Shown: in pieces, positions 58,381 through 64,000 of the stretch
Numbering within the stretch: the first letter of the stretch is position 1
Layout of the letters: every line of letters begins with the position of its first letter
NCBI GenBank assembly: GCA_000727475.1
Contig: KL647293.1
Span: 3,080,580 to 3,144,579, forward strand
Reading direction: 5' to 3'
Source of the DNA: Sarcocystis neurona
Lineage: Eukaryota > Apicomplexa > Conoidasida > Eucoccidiorida > Sarcocystidae
Length of the DNA: 64,000 nt
Position numbers and translations under genes: made by a program
Notes under the pieces: generated by a model
Database searches by the model: none
Seen by the model: the letters and a program-made list of their open reading frames with translations, nothing else
What the model was told of the DNA's origin: nothing

Positions 58381-60190
58381 TAAGTTTCAACCGGAAAAAT
58401 GAAAGACCCGAGAGTAGCAGCACAGGCAGCGGCAGCTTGACAACGGGAATAGCAGCTCTCGAACTACGGCAGCGGCAGCAGGGGCGCCACCAGCAGCAGT
58501 AGCACGGCAGCAGCCACACCAAAAGCAGTAGCCGGTTTACAAGAGAGAAGAAATACGCAGTTGTCGAGCAGCTGCGGCCGCTCAGGACCCCCCCTATGCA
58601 TAATAACAACGAACCACGCGTTCTCCTCGTGGAGCAGCTGCAGCAGCACATCGTGGTCTGACAGGGGAGAGTAGCAGATCGTAACAGCAACAACAACAAC
58701 GTACACGAGAAGCAGCTCCTACCACACCAAGAGTAAAGATCGGACACAGAGCGAACATCGCACCATCCAGGCTCTAAGGCGGCGGCAGCACAAGGCGCCA
58801 CAGAGTCTAGGCAAGGCACGACTGGGGCTCGGGCCGCCGCAGGACTGGCGGGAGCGTAGCAGCCTTATTTCACTCTGTAACGCTCTAGGAATAGACAGCA
58901 CCAGCAGCAGCGAAGGCAACCGCAGCCGCGGCAGCAGCGCCCCACCCGCTCCCAACAACAACTAACTACCCGTGCAGCGTAGACAAGGTGTCGCGCGCCT
59001 GTCCTCGTTACGGCTTGTAACGGTGCCTTGTATGTCTTACACAGCAACCACATCTCCTTGTCTGTACTTCACATCGCAAATATGGAGTGCGCATGTACAC
59101 ATATGCATACAGGGGAACCGATGCAGCACCCGCAGCCTGGCGGCAGTGCCAACACGTTCGGCGCAGCCAAAAATAAGAAAGCAGGGCAGCAACAATATGT
59201 TTAACTTCAACTACCTTTAAATCTATCTGCCTGTACCGCACTGCGTGCTTGTGGAAAAAACTATCATATCCACCTAAATATATGTACTCGTCTGCTACTG
59301 TGTGGATGTCCACTAAGGAGTGGCCTCTATTTCACTACGTGCATCTTTAGAGAGTCACATTTGTATACATACTCACACACGTGCATATCTGCAGTCCCGC
59401 AGAGATGCCCTCTCTGTACATGCCAGAGGGCCTGGATGGAGACACGCTCCACTGCAGTACATGCTAATTCATCCACAGGTCTACCTAAATACTTCCGATG
59501 CATATATTAACATATATGCGAAGGATGTACAGACAGCTGCGTCGTTACGATCACTCGGTGTGTTGGTCGTCCAATCATCATGCGAGGCAAGAGCGTCCAC
59601 AAGTGCCGGCAGCCGTCCTTAGGAGCTGGATGCCGCACAGGTATACAGATATGGAGACAGACACACTTGACTTGCGTCTTTGGCTAGGCTTCCAGAGAAT
59701 CTGTTGGAGCTGATAGGGAAAAGCGGTGAGGTATACGGTACAACTGCCTGCGTAGGCAAGCAGTAATTCGTGTCTTTCTCTTCCCCTCTCCATATAGATG
59801 CCCTTAATTTGTGTCCTTTTGTATGCTTACAGAGAGTCTGTCCAAGCCGATAGAGAAATGCAGACCGGTACACGGTGTAACTTTTTGCGTAAACACGCAT
59901 TCACTCGTCTCTGCTGCTTCCTGTCTCTATCTTTCTCTTAATATAGAGGTGACGGAGAAAGCTATCTTTTGCAAAGTGCTAAAGTGCGACAGGCCCTGCA
60001 CGCGGTGCAAAACACTGGCAGCCGCATGTGCAAGCCAATATATCGACTCAGTTCCAATTATCATCTGCGTCACCAGGTACACAGTGATTGCCTACTATTT
60101 ACCACAGAGCACCGCATACATCGTCACCTTCCAGAGACACACGACCGACAACCTCCTGCGTCCAGAGCAATATGCGAAGGAGATATTTAA

Positions 60191-60223
<33 letters not shown>

Positions 60224-62506
60224 TCTATGCATATACACATGAATGCCTGTACGTACATACGTATATACCAATGTATATACGTGTTTGTGCATGCATGTGC
60301 GGCGCTTAGGAGGTGTGCATGACTTCTCTTCAACTAGAGAACTTCGTCTACTTCCTACTGGAGTGGTACGTAACAGCAGGCAGTCTCTGCCGAGAACGTC
60401 AGTACTATACGTACCACGTTGAAAGGCGCGCATGTGTCCGAACACACACGTATACATTTGTGCGTATGCATGAACACACTTGTACTTGCTTTCATAGTTG
60501 AGGGCCGTTACTCTCTACGAAGAAAGTGAAATTCGCACCTCTCTTTCATCCATTTGGAAGACGATTATTACCAGTACGAAAGCGTGAAATGGACACGAAT
60601 CGATACCCCTGTAGACCGATTGAACGGATAAGTCGCGGAGGGCCTGCTCGTCAAAACGCTCGAAGCCTCTCTAAATCCGTTTCTATATGTCTCTGTCTAC
60701 ATATATGTGTATATATATATAAATATGTCTGCACAATGCATAACACATGCTTGCGCATACGTTTGTGCACAAGTGTACTCTCACGCATATATGTAGATTT
60801 GCAAGCAGGTCTAAGGCAGTTACGTCCGCTACGTGTGAATTGATATATGTTTCCCTGGATAAAGCCGAGCGGAACGTACAAACCCATATATGTATGCATA
60901 CGTGTATGTGTAGCACTTACCGTAGTAGAATAAGAATACATATCAGAGCGTTACTACTAGTTGAGGGCACACGCTGCGCACCGTAAAGTGCCCCTGCCAC
61001 ATGAAATCATCCGTACATATGTGGGATATGTCTGTGAGTCTACACGGTTGTACGTTGACATCTGGGTCATACGTCGTGTATATGCGTACAACTTGCGCAT
61101 CATCTACATGTGGTCTGGATGCTCACACGTGTCCAAGCGCAGGATGGGTAAGACGTATCTTATGAGAAGGCCGCGCATACCAAGGCATCTTCAACTTCTT
61201 TTCTTCTTTCTTGCAATTTGTGTTGAGACCACCTTGCACCTCGAGTGTGCGTACTTTGTTGTATAGTTATCCACCGTGAAGATCTTCAAGGATTATCGAC
61301 CATTCCGTGTATACCGACGCATACCACATGTGTTCTTTACAGACACCCGCTGCAGGATTCACGTAGTACTCCAGTACATACGCAATCACTGGTGGTCTTC
61401 GTGCGCTGTCAATTTCCCAGCATATTTTATGTGGATGTTCACCCACAAACCTCTTCGTGCCCAGTCTTTTCAGACAAACCTTTTTTTATCATTAAGTAAT
61501 TTGTTGTTAGCTAATGAGAGCGTCGAGGTTCCCGTGTGTGTATACATCGGTGTCGACTAGCGTGAGGTCTCACGTCACCCATTTCTACTTTCCCTAGAAA
61601 CTCCCGCGTCTATACACGTCAAAGATCCAGGTACACAACGTCCACCCCTGACACAAGTCCACATAGACGCATCTCCTTGCAGATTCTCGTCGTCGCGTTT
61701 CTGATGGCGCATCTCTTGACCAGCTGATTGCCTACGGAGGGACGCACATGCGTCGATACTGATCTATTCAGCGTAACATAGATACGCAGATGTTGGGGGC
61801 AGTGAAATGGACATATTTACGCGGGGAAGGAACGACACACACGTACAGCGGACGGCTGAACAGTCACATATGCAGAAGACCACTGTGAGCGGAGGCTCAC
61901 TGAAGCTGCCTGTCCTCGTTACTGCAGAGGATGGGTACGTAACTCCACACATAGAGACTTACTAAATCAACCATACACATGCGTACACGTACTGGCATGC
62001 GTCACATATACATATATATATATATATATATATATCTATCAGTAAGATACGACGTACACACTACTTAGTAACCACGGGCTGACTGTATGCGACTACTCCC
62101 ACGATGTACTCCAGATATCTATACACGCATTCAAACGTCGTATAAGCAGCTACAAACACATGTCTATACGAGGACGTCCGGACATTTACACATGCAGGGT
62201 TGTGTACGAATGCGGCAAGTCCGGCAACTCCGTGCGGACGTTCTCGATAGCCCAGCAGCAGCAGAGGCAAGAAAACAGTCGTAGCTGCAGCGGCGAGGAC
62301 CGCCTTTTTTATGTCTTGGTCGCTACCTGCCACTGGAAAGACAACTTTAATTGAAGATCAGAGAGACACACTCGTGAGAAAATACGTCCTCTTCGCCGCC
62401 ATGCAGCAACTGCTGCACTGCAAGCAGCAACCGTAGTGCTGCTGCCTGGGCTGGATCTAATGAGATAGTAGATAGAGTGAATGTTGAGGACGCCTCTGCT
62501 CCTCAC
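58381..62506. other. Repeat remnants and unique DNA without supported genes
   Basis: CAG-type repeats on the plus strand at 58420-58700 and around 58890-58960 are probably intronic. Bases 59000-62450 are largely non-repetitive with TA microsatellite at 60180-60300, 60690-60930 and 61990-62045. Plus frames at 60961-61266 and 61276-61560 (PHVFFTDTRCRIHVVLQYIR) are open but in AT-rich codons with no other support. Confidence 0.4.
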
Positions 62507-62750
62507 ACTCCTGCTGCTCCAGCTTGGCGCCCCCTTCTGCTGTTGCTGCTTCTCCTTTGTCGAACCATTTTGTCGTGTACCACGCTGCTGAAGCTACACA
62601 TAATACTTCGGCGCTTCCGCTGCGGCTGACCTTGCTTGTCCTGGTGATCAGATCCGGCGCTTGTGGCTGTTTGATCTTTCCTTCTAATGCTTTTGCGCTG
62701 TACTGCAACAGCATTAAGGCTGCTGATGCAGCTCCTCCAAGTGCTCTTTC
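62507..62750 (-). CDS. Right-hand unknown gene, exon (81 codons)
   Basis: Phase 0 from acceptor GTTGATGCAAG to donor AGGAGT/GTGAGG (phase 1). It reads ERALGGAASAALMLLQYSAK, ALEGKIKQPQAPDLITRTSK and EVLCVASAAWYTTKWFDKGE, then an Ala/Glu-rich end. A TGA just above the acceptor limits it upstream. The central part is clearly protein-like and free of homopolymers. Whether it belongs with the exons at 57.3-58.4 kb or to another gene is open. Confidence 0.5.
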
Positions 62751-63667
62751 CTTGCATCAACTGGTGGTACACTGGCGCTGCAATAGTTGACTGCTGCTTC
62801 GCGGCAGCTACCACCTCGCGCAATGCCTGCTGCGGTGCTGCCCTACCAACCGCTAGCTGTGCTGCTGTTGCTGTGTCTCCCTGCTGTGCAGCTGGGGGTG
62901 GTTCTAGCGCTTAGTCTTTTTTCGATGACTCCTGCGGTGCGGTCGCAGGCCTGCGTACTAGCTGCAGTAGATCTAGGACCCCAGCGCCTGGGGCAGCAGT
63001 CGCACAGCCGGGCGACACTGAAGAGTATAAGATTCTAATCTTTAATGGACGCTGACTGACATACGCACCCTGGCGGGGCAGTCGAGTCCTTCACACTGCT
63101 TCTTGCGTCTTTACTTCGACCCTCCTGTAACGCATTTGTACTACACCGCTTGTCGCTGCCACTGCGTGGCGCCTCAACGGACCGCCGCGTCGTTACGCTG
63201 GTGTTGTGCCGCTAGTGCTCCTCCGCCACCGTCTTTCTTGCAAGGAACCTGTTACTGCTCCCACGAGTGTCGTTCCTGCTGCTAGGGACTTACTCCTTTT
63301 TGTCCTCGTCCGTCTGCCGGTGGGCTGTTCTCCGTCGTGCCGCCCCCCCGATGACACTCATGCTGCTGTTGCTGACGCACGCGATCGTGCGCCTTCTGGT
63401 CAACGGACACACTGTTCTTCTGCCCCTCCTGCTCTTCCGGTGACACGCTTCCGGCTGTTCGTCCTTACGGCTCTTGCTCCCGATCTGCGGTGGCCAAGAC
63501 TCCTGCTTGGCGTGCCCAAGCCAAGCGCCCTTCGTGCAGTTGCTGTTTCCTTGTGTGACAGTCACACATACGTTTACATACGTATATGTACGCATGTATA
63601 CGCAGAGACGCATCCATGTACCGTAGGTATCCTTCAAGGTGGTATAAAATATATTTCAACACCTCAC
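62751..63667 (-). other. Probable intron(s) with one exon-like piece
   Basis: Near 63295-63490 a minus frame reads SKSRKDEQPEACHRKSRRGR and CVSNSSMSVIGGAARRRTAH, which looks like exon sequence, but its boundaries were not found. Bases 62800-63280 carry weak CTG-type repeats on the plus strand. Confidence 0.3.
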
Positions 63668-63815
63668 ACGTAACGGTCTCCCCATGCGCGCGTCTGGCGT
63701 GGCGGCGAGAGGCCGTAACAACCGGAGAGGCCGCGGATGACGCCTTCTCCATCTGAGTAAACTTTATACGTTGACATGCTTCCGTTCGCGATTCAGCAAG
63801 CGCAGGCTCTCGCAT
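63668..63815 (-). CDS. Candidate exon at the right edge
   Basis: The minus frame reads MREPALAESRTEACQRIKFT, QMEKASSAASPVVTASRRHA and ends AHGETVT at donor ACGT/GTGAGG (phase 1, the same donor word and phase as the exon at 62507). The frame is open upstream to about 63920 (YGWRGVVYKSVRVLLQYAHG), so the start may be further right or beyond the window. Unknown function. Confidence 0.33.
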
Positions 63816-64000
63816 GCCGTGCGCGTACTGCAGCAGGACGCGTACAGACTTGTACACAACACCTCTCCACCCGTATACACGGCCACGTGGTCGGCAGACG
63901 CCACGGGTAGGCACGTTCATCCTTCTGGGGATGTTGGGGATGTCTGTCCAACGACGATATGGCGCTCGTATAGAACGTGTGACGCCTTTTCTTTGTGCGT
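63816..64000. other. Right edge, unassigned
   Basis: Non-repetitive sequence. The minus frame of the neighbouring exon stays open to about 63920. Nothing else can be supported. Confidence 0.4.

Noticed and set aside
60961..61560. Two plus-strand frames of 101 and 94 codons
   Set aside because: Open in AT-rich unique sequence but without homology words, splice partners or codon pattern; could be chance.
1..64000. CRISPR array, rRNA operon, insertion sequences, intact LTR retrotransposon
   Set aside because: No regular repeat-spacer structure, no rRNA-like conserved blocks and no integrase or reverse transcriptase motif seen on either strand.

Overview
The window looks like nuclear DNA of an Eimeria-type coccidian (Apicomplexa). 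The signs are: very dense CAG/CTG trinucleotide repeats read as Gln, Ser, Asn and Ala homopolymers inside exons; repeat-rich blocks alternating with repeat-poor blocks; TA-type microsatellites (TACATATA, ACGTATAT); genes with many introns; and a gene for an inner-membrane-complex sub-compartment (ISP) protein, a family known from coccidia and their relatives. No species is assigned. All gene calls with good support lie on the minus strand.

Left block (about 1-21.4 kb): one large minus-strand gene for a family A DNA polymerase of the theta (POLQ) type. Six exons (19134-16651, 14626-13534, 9840-8689, 6438-5577, 4903-4795, 2428-1589) join in a consistent reading phase and give about 2,180 residues. 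They cover a long low-complexity N-terminal part, the exonuclease-like fold and the start of the polymerase fold. The catalytic palm and fingers should lie beyond the left edge. Exons 5' of 19134 are tentative (20939-21377 and about 20560-20760). Introns carry microsatellites, a 51-bp minisatellite and a degenerate AGCTAGC array.

Middle block (about 22.3-42.6 kb), mostly repeat-poor: a tentative minus-strand multi-exon gene of unknown function (26698-23822), a weak plus-strand reading frame (27737-28090), TA microsatellites, the two-exon ISP gene (34574-32353), a small minus-strand gene ending in a nine-residue acidic repeat (36401-35798), a degenerate Ala-coding tract at 37.4-37.8 kb, and a unique AT-rich stretch (38.6-41.6 kb) with a triplicated 158-160-bp element.

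Right block (about 42.6-64 kb): a second very large minus-strand gene (three phase-consistent exons, 54067-52472, 50055-48705 and 46466-42649, about 2,250 residues, no family recognised), then pieces of one or more further minus-strand genes running in from the right edge (63815-57276), separated by TA microsatellites.

Exon boundaries were placed by eye from GT/AG sites, reading phase and protein likeness. Transcript data are not available here, so every gene model is provisional.
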